Assembly (NCBI GenBank): GCA_032718475.1
Contig: JAUCBJ010006599.1
Location: 59,476 to 123,475, forward strand
Length of the DNA: 64,000 nucleotides
Direction: 5' to 3'
Source of the DNA: Nemertoderma westbladi
Taxonomy: Eukaryota > Xenacoelomorpha > Nemertodermatida > Nemertodermatidae
Shown here: positions 10,046 through 23,400 of the stretch, one piece after another
How the letters are laid out: each line of letters begins with the position of its first letter
Position numbering within the stretch: position 1 is the stretch's first letter
Translations under genes and position numbers: made by a program
Notes under the pieces: generated by a model
The model's input: only the letters and a program-made list of their open reading frames with translations
Database searches by the model: none
What the model was told of the DNA's origin: nothing

Positions 10046-10590
10046 TAAGGGGGGGTTAACCCCCAGTCTTTTTTTTTCATCATATTTTTTTTTAATGTGT
10101 TTTCCGATGTGAAATTTTATGGTAATTCCGAATCTGGAATCCGTTTTTCGATAAGGTATTTTGTTCTCGAGTTATGGCAACTTTTGTAATTTTCACCCAA
10201 AATTTCAAATTTTTAAATTTTGGTGCAGCACCACATTTGACACCAAAAATTACCATCAAGCACCCATAAATGTGCAAATATTTTGCCATTTTCGGAATCA
10301 GCGCCTAAAATAAGCCTATAGGTATCAAAACCACGAAAGTAGATTATATTTGACATACCCATACATTTATGGGTGTTTGATGGTAATTTTTGGTGTCAAA
10401 TGTGGTGCTGCACCAAAATTTAAAAATTTGAAATTTTGGGTGAAAATTACAAAAGTTGCCATAACTCGAGAACAAAATACCTTATCGAAAAAGTGATATA
10501 GATTCGGAATTACCATAAAATTTCACATCGGAAAACACATTAAAAAAAAATATGATGAAAAAAAAGACTGGGGGTTAACCCCCCCCTTAA
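10045..10590. mobile_element. TTAA-bounded 546-bp foldback element
   Basis: Two arms of about 230 bp (about 10049-10278 and 10358-10588) are almost perfect inverted complements around a core of about 80 bp. Both outer ends carry TTAA next to a run of G or C, and each arm has a second TTAA just inside, followed by CCCCCAGTC. TTAA is the target of piggyBac-type elements, so a piggyBac-related foldback MITE is plausible. Its left TTAA overlaps the last base and right-hand duplication of the Harbinger-like MITE. Confidence 0.75.
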
Positions 10591-11529
10591 GTAATGTCTA
10601 ATAATATTATTGCATTGAAATACATAGCGTTGGTAGTGCCCATCCACAACTCACAAGTAATTTCATATTCTAGAATATTATTATAAAAGGGAATAGACCT
10701 ATTTTGCTATTTCGTAAATAGCTACATGTATAGCGCCCTCATTGCGGTATTCAATTGGCGATATTTGTGTTTTTTTTGTAAAAGTGACTTTCAGCAAATA
10801 AATCTGGGAATTTGTTTACTACTCGTAAATGCCACCACGCAGTACAACAAGTGTAATAAAGTATTGGACTGTTGGTTGGTATATATTATATAATATTTAC
10901 ATAGTTCTTTCTAATTATTATTTTTCGTGCTGATATTTTGAAAGATATTTCTATAATGGTATATGAATTCGACATAATTCACATTGTATAAATTTGGTTT
11001 TAGTGTGCATATTTTTTTTTAAGCAGTAAGTTGCTGATGCAGTTATGTAATCTACTTGTAACTTGATTTGATACGATAGATATTACTTTATAGAAGTTAC
11101 ATTTTACAAGTGATTGTAAAAGTTTCGCAAATATATTATTTACCTCCAATAATAAAGTTTTGCCGACCACCTAAGATATTAATTATTAGCCAATCCCACA
11201 AATATTTTAAATCTGTAAAAATTAAACGCCGAATTTGTAAGTATTCCACAATGTGTTCTGGTTGGTTAATAGTGTCTGACATGTAGGAAGCACACCACCA
11301 AGCTAAAATTATATTTATGGGGGTTTTCGGGGTCGCTGATTTAATTTCCGATGTCGGTTTTAATATTTGGTGGAATGTAGCCCCACCCCACCCCCTAAAT
11401 ATGTAATTGATGTGGTATTCATTCGCGATATAATATGATGATAAGGGTGGTGGGTGGAGGGGACACTCAATAAAATTCATACTTCTCCATGTCGTCGCTA
11501 ATAACAGCTTATTACTCGAAAAAATTGAT
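10591..11529. other. AT-rich spacer, nothing recognised
   Basis: No gene, RNA or element is supported here. The minus-strand frame over 11136-11627 has no domain and overlaps a dispersed repeat, so it is not called. Confidence 0.5.
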
Positions 11530-11592
11530 CTGTAACCTGTGCTATTGACTAGATTATTGTTTTGGTTAGAATAACGTGCCACTGTAACAGTT
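11530..11592 (+). repeat. dispersed ~50-bp module, copy 3
   Basis: It contains TTATTGTTTTGGTTAGAA followed by TAACGTGCCACTGTAAC, the closest match to the reverse-strand copy at 55763-55816. The trailing CCTGCTCC part is lost here, but a CTGTAACCTGTGC word precedes the copy. Confidence 0.7.
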
Positions 11593-11760
11593 GCAAAGTA
11601 ACAATAAAATAAATGGACATATAGCATAGCGGATAGGGCCTTACCTAAGTAACAGTTCTAATGCGTTTTGCTTTTGAATGACATATTTTTGTTATGGTAA
11701 GCACAGTGAATATAAATTTGTTTTTTATTCACGACAGAGTTTATATTCAAATTTTCGTCA

Positions 11761-11780
11761 ACCCCCCCCCCCCCCCCCCC
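11761..11780. repeat. poly-C tract
   Basis: An uninterrupted run of about 20 C residues. Similar homopolymers lie near 52445 (G), 55371 (C) and 56503 (C). Confidence 0.9.
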
Positions 11781-11847
11781 CGCGCCCCCTGTCTCACATC
11801 GTACGGCAGCGGTATAATTTACTTAAAGAAAGGTTCAAATTGTTAAA

Positions 11848-11853
11848 TTTATT
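11848..11853 (-). promoter_or_regulatory. candidate polyadenylation signal AATAAA
   Basis: TTTATT on the + strand reads AATAAA on the minus strand, about 80 nt downstream of the stop of the candidate exon at 11931-12117. The placement is typical for a 3' UTR, but the word is common in AT-rich DNA. Confidence 0.4.
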
Positions 11854-11930
11854 AAAATTATGTTTTGCAAAAACTTAAAATATAGTTAAAATGAACATTT
11901 ACAGTAACTCTAATAATATATGTGTAGTAG

Positions 11931-12117
11931 TTAAAATTTGCGCAGGAGTAAGGCCTTCATAAAGAGTGGATTCCAATAAAACACTGTTCCCAAGGCACCC
12001 ATAGCCACTCCGGCAGCAATCAATCCTTTCTTCCATAGAGGCATCCTAGAAGACCTAATTTCTACTTCCAGTTCACTATTATAATTCCTTCCATATTGTT
12101 GTTTTGCTATACGTCGC
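11931..12117 (-). CDS. candidate terminal exon, small membrane-protein tail
   Basis: Read on the minus strand, a pyrimidine-rich tract (TTGTTTCTTGTATCTAG) ends in AG at 12119-12118, so the exon would begin at 12117 with one base completing a codon. It encodes about 61 residues to a TAA stop: a basic start (RRIAKQQYGRNY), an acidic stretch, basic residues (MPLWKK), one hydrophobic segment (GLIAAGVAMGALGTVFYW) and a short tail LLLRKF. This suggests a single-pass or tail-anchored membrane protein. An AATAAA lies about 80 nt downstream. There is no ATG at the left end of the frame, so upstream exons are expected at higher coordinates, within or beyond the satellite. The protein is not recognised. 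Confidence 0.5.
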
Positions 12118-13302
12118 CTAGATACAAGAAACAATGAAATATAAAAGGGCCTGTCAGTAGAAATAAAAAAAACTATAGGGAAAAATTATGTGAAAAAAAA
12201 TTAAACATAATAATGTACTAATACATTCTGCATATTTTTATTCCTGAAATGTAATTGTTTTTATATTTTGTTATTAAAAATAATGATTTATATTTTGACA
12301 TTTTACCAACCTATCGTATTGCAACTCTCCCTGCTCGGTGGGTTTTACTAACGTATCGTATTGCAACTCTTCCTGTTCGGTGGGTTTTACTAACCTATAG
12401 TATTGCAACTCTCCCTGCTCGGTGGGTTTTACTAACGTATCCTATTGCAACTCTCTCTGCTCGGTGGGTTTTACTAACCTATAGTATTGCAACTCTCCCT
12501 GCTCGGTGGGTTTTACTAACCTATTGTATTGCAACTCTCCCTGCGGGTGGGTTTTACTAACCTATAGTATTGCAGCTCTTCCTGCTCGGTGGGTTTTACT
12601 AACCTATCCTATTGCAACTCTCCCTGCTCGGTGGGTTTTACTAACCTATCCTATTGTAACTCTCCCTGCTCGGTGGGTTTTACTAACCTATCCTATTGCA
12701 ACTCTTCCTGTTCGGTGGGTTTTACTAACCTATCGTATTGCAACTCTTCCTGTTCGGTGGGTTTTACTAACCTATAGTATTGCAACTCTCCCTGCTCGGT
12801 GGGTTTTACTAACGTATCCTATTGCAACTCTCTCTGCTCGGTGGGTTTTACTAACCTATAGTATTGCAACTCTCCCTGCTCGGTGGGTTTTACTAACCTA
12901 TTGTATTGCAACTCTCCCTGCGGGTGGGTTTTACTAACCTATAGTATTGCAACTCTTCCTGCTCGGTGGGTTTTACTAACCTATCCTATTGCAACTCTCC
13001 CTGCTCGGTGGGTTTTACTAACCTATCCTATTGTAACTCTCCCTGCTCGGTGGGTTTTACTAACCTATCATATTGCAACTCTTCCTGTTCGGTGGGTTTT
13101 ACTAACCTATCGTATTGCAACTCTCCCTGCTCGGTGGGTTTTACTAACCTATCCTATTGTAACTCTCCCCCTGCTCGGTGGGTTTTACTAACCTATAGTA
13201 TTGCAACTCTCCCTGCTCGGTGGGTTTTACTAACCTATAGTATTGCAACTCTCCCTGCGGGTGGGTTTTACTAACCTATAGTATTGCAACTCTCCCTGCT
13301 CG

Positions 13303-16300
13303 GTGGGTTTTACTAACCTATCCTATTGCAACTCTCCCTGCTCGGTGGGTTTTACTAACCTATCCTATTGTAACTCTCCCTGCTCGGTGGGTTTTACTAA
13401 CCTATCCTATTGCAACTCTTCCTGTTCGGTGGGTTTTACTAACCTATCGTATTGCAACTCTCCCTGCTCGGTGGGTTTTACTAACCTATCCTATTGCAAC
13501 TCTCCCTGCTCGGTGGGTTTTACTAACCTATCCTATTGCAACTCTCCCTGCTCGGTGGGTTTTACTAACCTATCCTACTGTAACTCTCCCTGCTCGGTGG
13601 GTTTTAATAACCTATAGTATTGCAATTCTTACTGCTCGGTGAGTTTTACTAACCTATCCTATTGCAACTCTCCCTGCTCGGTGGGTTTTACTAACCTATC
13701 GTATTGCAACTCTTCCTGCTCGGTGGGTTTTACTAACCTATCCTACTGTAACTCTCCCTGCTCGGTGGGTTTTACTAACCTATAGTATTGCAACTCTTCC
13801 TGCTCGGTAGGTTTTACTAACCTATAGTATTGCAACTCTTCCTGCTCGGTGGGTTTTACTAACCTATCGTATTGCAACTCTCCCTGCTCGGTGGGTTTTA
13901 CTAACCTATAGTATTGCAACTCTCCCTGCTCGGTGGGTTTTACTAACCTATCCTATTGCAACTCTCCCTGCTCGGTGGGTTTTACTAACCTATCCTATTG
14001 CAACTCTCCCTGCTCGGTGGGTATTACTAACCTATAGTATTGCAACTATCCCTGCTCGGTGGGTTTTACTAACCTATCCTATTGTAACTCGCCCTGCTCG
14101 TTGGGTTTTACTAACCTATCCTATTGCAACTCTTCCTGCTCGGTGGGTTTTACTAACTTATCCTATTGCAACTCTCTCCGCTCGGTGGGTTTTACTAACC
14201 TATCCTATTGCAACTCTCCCTGCTCGGTGGGTTTTACTAACCTATCGTATTGCAACTCTCCCTGCTCGGTGGGTTTTACTAACCTATCGTATTGCAATTC
14301 TCCCTGCTCGGTGGGTTTTACTAACCTATATAGTATTGCAACTCTTCCTGCTCGGTGTGTTTTACTAACCTATCCTATTGTAACTCTCCCTGCTCGGTGT
14401 GTTTTACTAACCTATCCTATTGTAACTCTCCTTGCTCGTTGGGTTTTACTAACCTATCCTATTGCAACTCTCCCTGCTCGGTGGGTTTTACTAACCTATC
14501 ATATTGCAACTTCCCCTGCTCGGTGGGTTTTACTAACCTATCCTATTGCAGCTCTCCCTGCTCGGTGGGTTTTACTAACCTATCCTATTGCAACTCTCCC
14601 CGCTCGGTGGGTTTTACTAACCTATCCTATTGCAACTCTCCCTGCTCGGTGGGTTTTACTAACCTATCATATTGCAACTCTCCCCGCTCGGTGGGTTTTA
14701 CTAACCTATCCTATTGCAACTCTCCCTGCTCGGTGGGTTTTACTAACCTATCCTATTGCAACTCTCTCCGCTCGGTGGGTTTTACTAACTTATCCTATTG
14801 CAACTCTTCCTGCTCGGTGGGTTTTACTAACTTATCCTATTGCAACTCTCTCCGCTCGGTGGGTTTTACTAACCTATCCTATTGCAACTCTCCCTGCTCG
14901 GTGGGTTTTACTAACCTATCCTATTGTAACTCTCCCTGCTCGGTGGGTTTTACTAACCTATCCTATTGCAACTCTTCCTGTTCGGTGGGTTTTACTAACC
15001 TATCGTATTGCAACTCTCCCTGCTCGGTGGGTTTTACTAACCTATCCTATTGTAACTCTCCCCCTGCTCGGTGGGTTTTACTAACCTATAGTATTGCAAC
15101 TCTCCCTGCTCGGTGGGTTTTACTAACCTATAGTATTGCAACTCTCCCTGCGGGTGGGTTTTACTAACCTATAGTATTGCAACTCTCCCTGCTCGGTGGG
15201 TTTTACTAACCTATCCTATTGCAACTCTCCCTGCTCGGTGGGTTTTACTAACCTATCCTATTGTAACTCTCCCTGCTCGGTGGGTTTTACTAACCTATCC
15301 TATTGCAACTCTTCCTGTTCGGTGGGTTTTACTAACCTATCGTATTGCAACTCTCCCTGCTCGGTGGGTTTTACTAACCTATCCTATTGCAACTCTCCCT
15401 GCTCGGTGGGTTTTACTAACCTATCCTATTGCAACTCTCCCTGCTCGGTGGGTTTTACTAACCTATCCTACTGTAACTCTCCCTGCTCGGTGGGTTTTAA
15501 TAACCTATAGTATTGCAATTCTTACTGCTCGGTGAGTTTTACTAACCTATCCTATTGCAACTCTCCCTGCTCGGTGGGTTTTACTAACCTATCGTATTGC
15601 AACTCTTCCTGCTCGGTGGGTTTTACTAACCTATCCTACTGTAACTCTCCCTGCTCGGTGGGTTTTACTAACCTATAGTATTGCAACTCTTCCTGCTCGG
15701 TAGGTTTTACTAACCTATAGTATTGCAACTCTTCCTGCTCGGTGGGTTTTACTAACCTATCGTATTGCAACTCTCCCTGCTCGGTGGGTTTTACTAACCT
15801 ATAGTATTGCAACTCTCCCTGCTCGGTGGGTTTTACTAACCTATCCTATTGCAACTCTCCCTGCTCGGTGGGTTTTACTAACCTATCCTATTGCAACTCT
15901 CCCTGCTCGGTGGGTATTACTAACCTATAGTATTGCAACTATCCCTGCTCGGTGGGTTTTACTAACCTATCCTATTGTAACTCGCCCTGCTCGTTGGGTT
16001 TTACTAACCTATCCTATTGCAACTCTTCCTGCTCGGTGGGTTTTACTAACTTATCCTATTGCAACTCTCTCCTGCTCGGTGGGTTTTACTAACCTATCCT
16101 ATTGCAACTCTCCCTGCTCGGTGGGTTTTACTAACCTATCGTATTGCAACTCTCCCTGCTCGGTGGGTTTTACTAACCTATCGTATTGCAATTCTCCCTG
16201 CTCGGTGGGTTTTACTAACCTATATAGTATTGCAACTCTTCCTGCTCGGTGTGTTTTACTAACCTATCCTATTGTAACTCTCCCTGCTCGGTGTGTTTTA

Positions 16301-17404
16301 CTAACCTATCCTATTGTAACTCTCCTTGCTCGTTGGGTTTTACTAACCTATCCTATTGCAACTCTCCCTGCTCGGTGGGTTTTACTAACCTATCATATTG
16401 CAACTTCCCCTGCTCGGTGGGTTTTACTAACCTATCCTATTGCAGCTCTCCCTGCTCGGTGGGTTTTACTAACCTATCCTATTGCAACTCTCCCCGCTCG
16501 GTGGGTTTTACTAACCTATCCTATTGCAACTCTCCCTGCTCGGTGGGTTTTACTAACCTATCATATTGCAACTCTCCCCGCTCGGTGGGTTTTACTAACC
16601 TATCCTATTGCAACTCTCCCTGCTCGGTGGGTTTTACTAACCTATCCTATTGCAACTCTCTCCGCTCGGTGGGTTTTACTAACTTATCCTATTGCAACTC
16701 TTCCTGCTCGGTGGGTTTTACTAACTTATCCTATTGCAACTCTCTCCGCTCGGTGGGTTTTACTAACCTATCCTATTGCAACTCTCCCTGCTCGGTGGGT
16801 TTTACTAACCTATCCTATTGTAACTCTCCCTGCTCGGTGGGTTTTACTAACCTATCCTATTGCAACTCTTCCTGTTCGGTGGGTTTTACTAACCTATCGT
16901 ATTGCAACTCTCCCTGCTCGGTGGGTTTTACTAACCTATCCTATTGTAACTCTCCCCCTGCTCGGTGGGTTTTACTAACCTATAGTATTGCAACTCTCCC
17001 TGCTCGGTGGGTTTTACTAACCTATAGTATTGCAACTCTCCCTGCGGGTGGGTTTTACTAACCTATAGTATTGCAACTCTCCCTGCTCGGTGGGTTTTAC
17101 TAACCTATCCTATTGCAACTCTCCCTGCTCGGTGGGTTTTACTAACCTATCCTATTGTAACTCTCCCTGCTCGGTGGGTTTTACTAACCTATCCTATTGC
17201 AACTCTTCCTGTTCGGTGGGTTTTACTAACCTATCGTATTGCAACTCTCCCTGCTCGGTGGGTTTTACTAACCTATCCTATTGCAACTCTCCCTGCTCGG
17301 TGGGTTTTACTAACCTATCCTATTGCAACTCTCCCTGCTCGGTGGGTTTTACTAACCTATCCTACTGTAACTCTCCCTGCTCGGTGGGTTTTAATAACCT
17401 ATAG
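13303..17404. repeat. ~1.89-kb repeated blocks in the satellite
   Basis: The monomer string at 13303-13617 recurs at 15196-15510 and 17090-17404 (offsets 1893 and 1894), and 14355-15167 recurs at 16249-17061 (offset 1894). The one-base difference comes from an indel near 16071. Confidence 0.8.
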
Positions 17405-20400
17405 TATTGCAATTCTTACTGCTCGGTGGGTTTTACTAACCTATCCTATTGCAACTCTCCCTGCTCGGTGGGTTTTACTAACCTATCGTATTGCAACTCT
17501 TCCTGCTCGGTGGGTTTTACTAACCTATCCTACTGTAACTCTCCCTGCTCGGTGGGTTTTACTAACCTATAGTATTGCAACTCTTCCTGCTCGGTAGGTT
17601 TTACTAACCTATAGTATTGCAACTCTTCCTGCTCGGTGGGTTTTACTAACCTATCGTATTGCAACTCTCCCTGCTCGGTGGGTTTTACTAACCTATAGTA
17701 TTGCAACTCTCCCTGCTCGGTGGGTTTTACTAACCTATCCTATTGCAACTCTCCCTGCTCGGTGGGTTTTACTAACCTATCCTATTGCAACTCTCCCTGC
17801 TCGGTGGGTATTACTAACCTATAGTATTGCAACTATCCCTGCTCGGTGGGTTTTACTAACCTATCCTATTGTAACTCGCCCTGCTCGTTGGGTTTTACTA
17901 ACCTATCCTATTGCAACTCTCCCTGCTCTGTGGGTTTTACTAACCTGTCGTATTGCAACTCTCCCTGCTCGGTGGGTTTTACTAACCTATCCTATTGCAA
18001 ATCTCCCTGCTCGGTGGGTTTTACTAACCTATCCTATTGCAACTCTCCCTGCTCGGTGGGTTTTACTAACCTATCGTATAGCAACTCTCCCTGCTCGGTG
18101 GGTTTTACTAACCTATCGTATTGCAATTCTCCCTGCTCGGTGGGTTTTACTAACCTATATAGTATTGCAACTCTTCCTGCTCGGTGTGTTTTACTAACCT
18201 ATCCTATTGTAACTCTCCCTGCTCGGTGTGTTTTACTAACCTATCCTATTGTAACTCTCCTTGCTCGTTGGGTTTTACTAACCTATCCTATTGCAACTCT
18301 CCCTGCTCGGTGGGTTTTACTAACCTATCATATTGCAACTTCCCCTGCTTGGTGGGTTTTACTAACCTATCCTATTGCAGCTCTCCCTGCTCGGTGGGTT
18401 TTACTAACCTATCCTATTGCAACTCTCCCCGCTCGGTGGGTTTTACTAACCTATCCTATTGCAACTCTCCCTGCTCGGTGGGTTTTACTAACCTATCATA
18501 TTGCAACTCTCCCCGCTCGGTGGGTTTTACTAACCTATCCTATTGCAACTCTCCCTGCTCGGTGGGTTTTACTAACCTATCCTATTGCAACTCTCTCCGC
18601 TCGGTGGGTTTTACTAACTTATCCTATTGCAACTCTCTCTGCTCGGTGGGTTTTACTAACATATCCTATTGCAACTCTCCCTGCTCGGTGGGTTTTACTA
18701 ACCTATCCTATTGCAACTCTCCCCCTGCTCGGTGGGTTTTACTAACCTATAGTATTGCAACTCTCCCTGCTCGGTGGGTTTTACTAACCTATAGTATTGC
18801 AACTCTCCCTGCGGGTGGGTTTTACTAACCTATAGTATTGCAACTCTCCCTGCTCGGTGGGTTTTACTAACCTATCCTATTGCAACTATCCCTGCTCGGT
18901 GGGTTTTACTAACCTATCCTATTGTAACTCTCCCTGCTCGGTGGGTTTTACTAACCTATCCTATTGCAACTCTTCCTGTTCGGTGGGTTTTACTAACCTA
19001 TCGTATTGCAACTCTCCCTGCTCGGTGGGTTTTACTAACCTATCCTATTGCAACTCTTCCTGTTCGGTGGGTTTTACTAACCTATCGTATTGCAACTCTT
19101 CCTGTTCGGTGGGTTTTACTAACCTATAGTATTGCAACTCTCCCTGCTCGGTGGGTTTTACTAACGTATCCTATTGCAACTCTCTCTGCTCGGTGGGTTT
19201 TACTAACCTATAGTATTGCAACTCTTCCTGCTCGGTGGGTTTTACTAACCTATCCTATTGCAACTCTCCCTGCTCGGTGGGTTTTACTAACCTATCCTAT
19301 TGTAACTCTCCCTGCTCGGTGGGTTTTACTAACCTATCCTATTGTAACTCTCCCTGCTCGGTGTGTTTTACTAACCTATCCTATTGTAACTCTCCTTGCT
19401 CGTTGGGTTTTACTAACCTATCCTATTGCAACTCTCCCTGCTCGGTGGGTTTTACTAACCTATCATATTGCAACTTCCCCTGCTCGGTGGGTTTTACTAA
19501 CCTATCCTATTGCAGCTCTCCCTGCTCGGTGGGTTTTACTAACCTATCCTATTGCAACTCTCCCCGCTCGGTGGGTTTTACTAACCTATCCTATTGCAAC
19601 TCTCCCTGCTCGGTGGGTTTTACTAACCTATCATATTGCAACTCTCCCCGCTCGGTGTGTTTTACTAACCTATCCTATTGCAACTCTCCCTGCTCGGTGG
19701 GTTTTACTAACCTATCCTATTGCAACTCTCTCCGCTCGGTGGGTTTTACTAACTTATCCTATTGCAACTCTTCCTGCTCGGTGGGTTTTACTAACTTATC
19801 CTATTGCAACTCTCTCCGCTCGGTGGGTTTTACTAACCTATCCTATTGCAACTCTCCCTGCTCGGTGGGTTTTACTAACCTATCCTATTGTAACTCTCCC
19901 TGCTCGGTGGGTTTTACTAACCTATCCTATTGCAACTCTTCCTGTTCGGTGGGTTTTACTAACCTATCGTATTGCAACTCTCCCTGCTCGGTGGGTTTTA
20001 CTAACCTATCCTATTGTAACTCTCCCCCTGCTCGGTGGGTTTTACTAACCTATAGTATTGCAACTCTCCCTGCTCGGTGGGTTTTACTAACCTATAGTAT
20101 TGCAACTCTCCCTGCGGGTGGGTTTTACTAACCTATAGTATTGCAACTCTCCCTGCTCGGTGGGTTTTACTAACCTATCCTATTGCAACTCTCCCTGCTC
20201 GGTGGGTTTTACTAACCTATCCTATTGTAACTCTCCCTGCTCGGTGGGTTTTACTAACCTATCCTATTGCAACTCTTCCTGTTCGGTGGGTTTTACTAAC
20301 CTATCGTATTGCAACTCTCCCTGCTCGGTGGGTTTTACTAACCTATCCTATTGCAACTCTCCCTGCTCGGTGGGTTTTACTAACCTATCCTATTGCAACT

Positions 20401-23400
20401 CTCCCTGCTCGGTGGGTTTTACTAACCTATCCTACTGTAACTCTCCCTGCTCGGTGGGTTTTAATAACCTATAGTATTGCAATTCTTACTGCTCGGTGGG
20501 TTTTACTAACCTATCCTATTGCAACTCTCCCTGCTCGGTGGGTTTTACTAACCTATCGTATTGCAACTCTTCCTGCTCGGTGGGTTTTACTAACCTATCC
20601 TACTGTAACTCTCCCTGCTCGGTGGGTTTTACTAACCTATAGTATTGCAACTCTTCCTGCTCGGTAGGTTTTACTAACCTATCCTATTGCAACTATCCCT
20701 GCTCGGTGGGTTTTACTAACCTATCCTATTGTAACTCTCCCTGCTCGGTGGGTTTTACTAACCTATCCTATTGCAACTCTCCCTGCTCGGTGGGTTTTAC
20801 TAACCTATCATATTGCAACTCTCCCCGCTCGGTGGGTTTTACTAACCTATCCTATTGCAACTCTCCCTGCTCGGTGGGTTTTACTAACCTATCCTATTGC
20901 AACTCTCTCCGCTCGGTGGGTTTTACTAACTTATCCTATTGCAACTCTCTCTGCTCGGTGGGTTTTACTAACATATCCTATTGCAACTCTCCCTGCTCGG
21001 TGGGTTTTACTAACCTATCCTATTGCAACTCTCCCCCTGCTCGGTGGGTTTTACTAACCTATAGTATTGCAACTCTCCCTGCTCGGTGGGTTTTACTAAC
21101 CTATAGTATTGCAACTCTCCCTGCGGGTGGGTTTTACTAACCTATAGTATTGCAACTCTCCCTGCTCGGTGGGTTTTACTAACCTATCCTATTGCAACTA
21201 TCCCTGCTCGGTGGGTTTTACTAACCTATCCTATTGTAACTCTCCCTGCTCGGTGGGTTTTACTAACCTATCCTATTGCAACTCTTCCTGTTCGGTGGGT
21301 TTTACTAACCTATCGTATTGCAACTCTCCCTGCTCGGTGGGTTTTACTAACCTATCCTATTGCAACTCTTCCTGTTCGGTGGGTTTTACTAACCTATCGT
21401 ATTGCAACTCTTCCTGTTCGGTGGGTTTTACTAACCTATAGTATTGCAACTCTCCCTGCTCGGTGGGTTTTACTAACGTATCCTATTGCAACTCTCTCTG
21501 CTCGGTGGGTTTTACTAACCTATAGTATTGCAACTCTTCCTGCTCGGTGGGTTTTACTAACCTATCCTATTGCAACTCTCCCTGCTCGGTGGGTTTTACT
21601 AACCTATCCTATTGTAACTCTCCCTGCTCGGTGGGTTTTACTAACCTATCCTATTGTAACTCTCCCTGCTCGGTGTGTTTTACTAACCTATCCTATTGTA
21701 ACTCTCCTTGCTCGTTGGGTTTTACTAACCTATCCTATTGCAACTCTCCCTGCTCGGTGGGTTTTACTAACCTATCATATTGCAACTTCCCCTGCTCGGT
21801 GGGTTTTACTAACCTATCCTATTGCAGCTCTCCCTGCTCGGTGGGTTTTACTAACCTATCCTATTGCAACTCTCCCCGCTCGGTGGGTTTTACTAACCTA
21901 TCCTATTGCAACTCTCCCTGCTCGGTGGGTTTTACTAACCTATCATATTGCAACTCTCCCCGCTCGGTGTGTTTTACTAACCTATCCTATTGCAACTCTC
22001 CCTGCTCGGTGGGTTTTACTAACCTATCCTATTGCAACTCTCTCCGCTCGGTGGGTTTTACTAACTTATCCTATTGCAACTCTTCCTGCTCGGTGGGTTT
22101 TACTAACTTATCCTATTGCAACTCTCTCCGCTCGGTGGGTTTTACTAACCTATCCTATTGCAACTCTCCCTGCTCGGTGGGTTTTACTAACCTATCCTAT
22201 TGTAACTCTCCCTGCTCGGTGGGTTTTACTAACCTATCCTATTGCAACTCTTCCTGTTCGGTGGGTTTTACTAACCTATCGTATTGCAACTCTCCCTGCT
22301 CGGTGGGTTTTACTAACCTATCCTATTGTAACTCTCCCCCTGCTCGGTGGGTTTTACTAACCTATAGTATTGCAACTCTCCCTGCTCGGTGGGTTTTACT
22401 AACCTATAGTATTGCAACTCTCCCTGCGGGTGGGTTTTACTAACCTATAGTATTGCAACTCTCCCTGCTCGGTGGGTTTTACTAACCTATCCTATTGCAA
22501 CTCTCCCTGCTCGGTGGGTTTTACTAACCTATCCTATTGTAACTCTCCCTGCTCGGTGGGTTTTACTAACCTATCCTATTGCAACTCTTCCTGTTCGGTG
22601 GGTTTTACTAACCTATCGTATTGCAACTCTCCCTGCTCGGTGGGTTTTACTAACCTATCCTATTGCAACTCTCCCTGCTCGGTGGGTTTTACTAACCTAT
22701 CCTATTGCAACTCTCCCTGCTCGGTGGGTTTTACTAACCTATCCTACTGTAACTCTCCCTGCTCGGTGGGTTTTAATAACCTATAGTATTGCAATTCTTA
22801 CTGCTCGGTGGGTTTTACTAACCTATCCTATTGCAACTCTCCCTGCTCGGTGGGTTTTACTAACCTATCGTATTGCAACTCTTCCTGCTCGGTGGGTTTT
22901 ACTAACCTATCCTACTGTAACTCTCCCTGCTCGGTGGGTTTTACTAACCTATAGTATTGCAACTCTTCCTGCTCGGTAGGTTTTACTAACCTATAGTATT
23001 GCAACTCTTCCTGCTCGGTGGGTTTTACTAACCTATCGTATTGCAACTCTCCCTGCTCGGTGGGTTTTACTAACCTATAGTATTGCAACTCTCCCTGCTC
23101 GGTGGGTTTTACTAACCTATCCTATTGCAACTCTCCCTGCTCGGTGGGTTTTACTAACCTATCCTATTGCAACTCTCCCTGCTCGGTGGGTATTACTAAC
23201 CTATAGTATTGCAACTATCCCTGCTCGGTGGGTTTTACTAACCTATCCTATTGTAACTCGCCCTGCTCGTTGGGTTTTACTAACCTATCCTATTGCAACT
23301 CTCCCTGCTCGGTGGGTTTTACTAACCTGTCGTATTGCAACTCTCCCTGCTCGGTGGGTTTTACTAACCTATCCTATTGCAGCTCTCCCTGCTCGGTGGG

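Noticed and set aside
11136-11627. 163-residue minus-strand frame
   Set aside because: No domain, odd composition, and overlap with a dispersed repeat copy.
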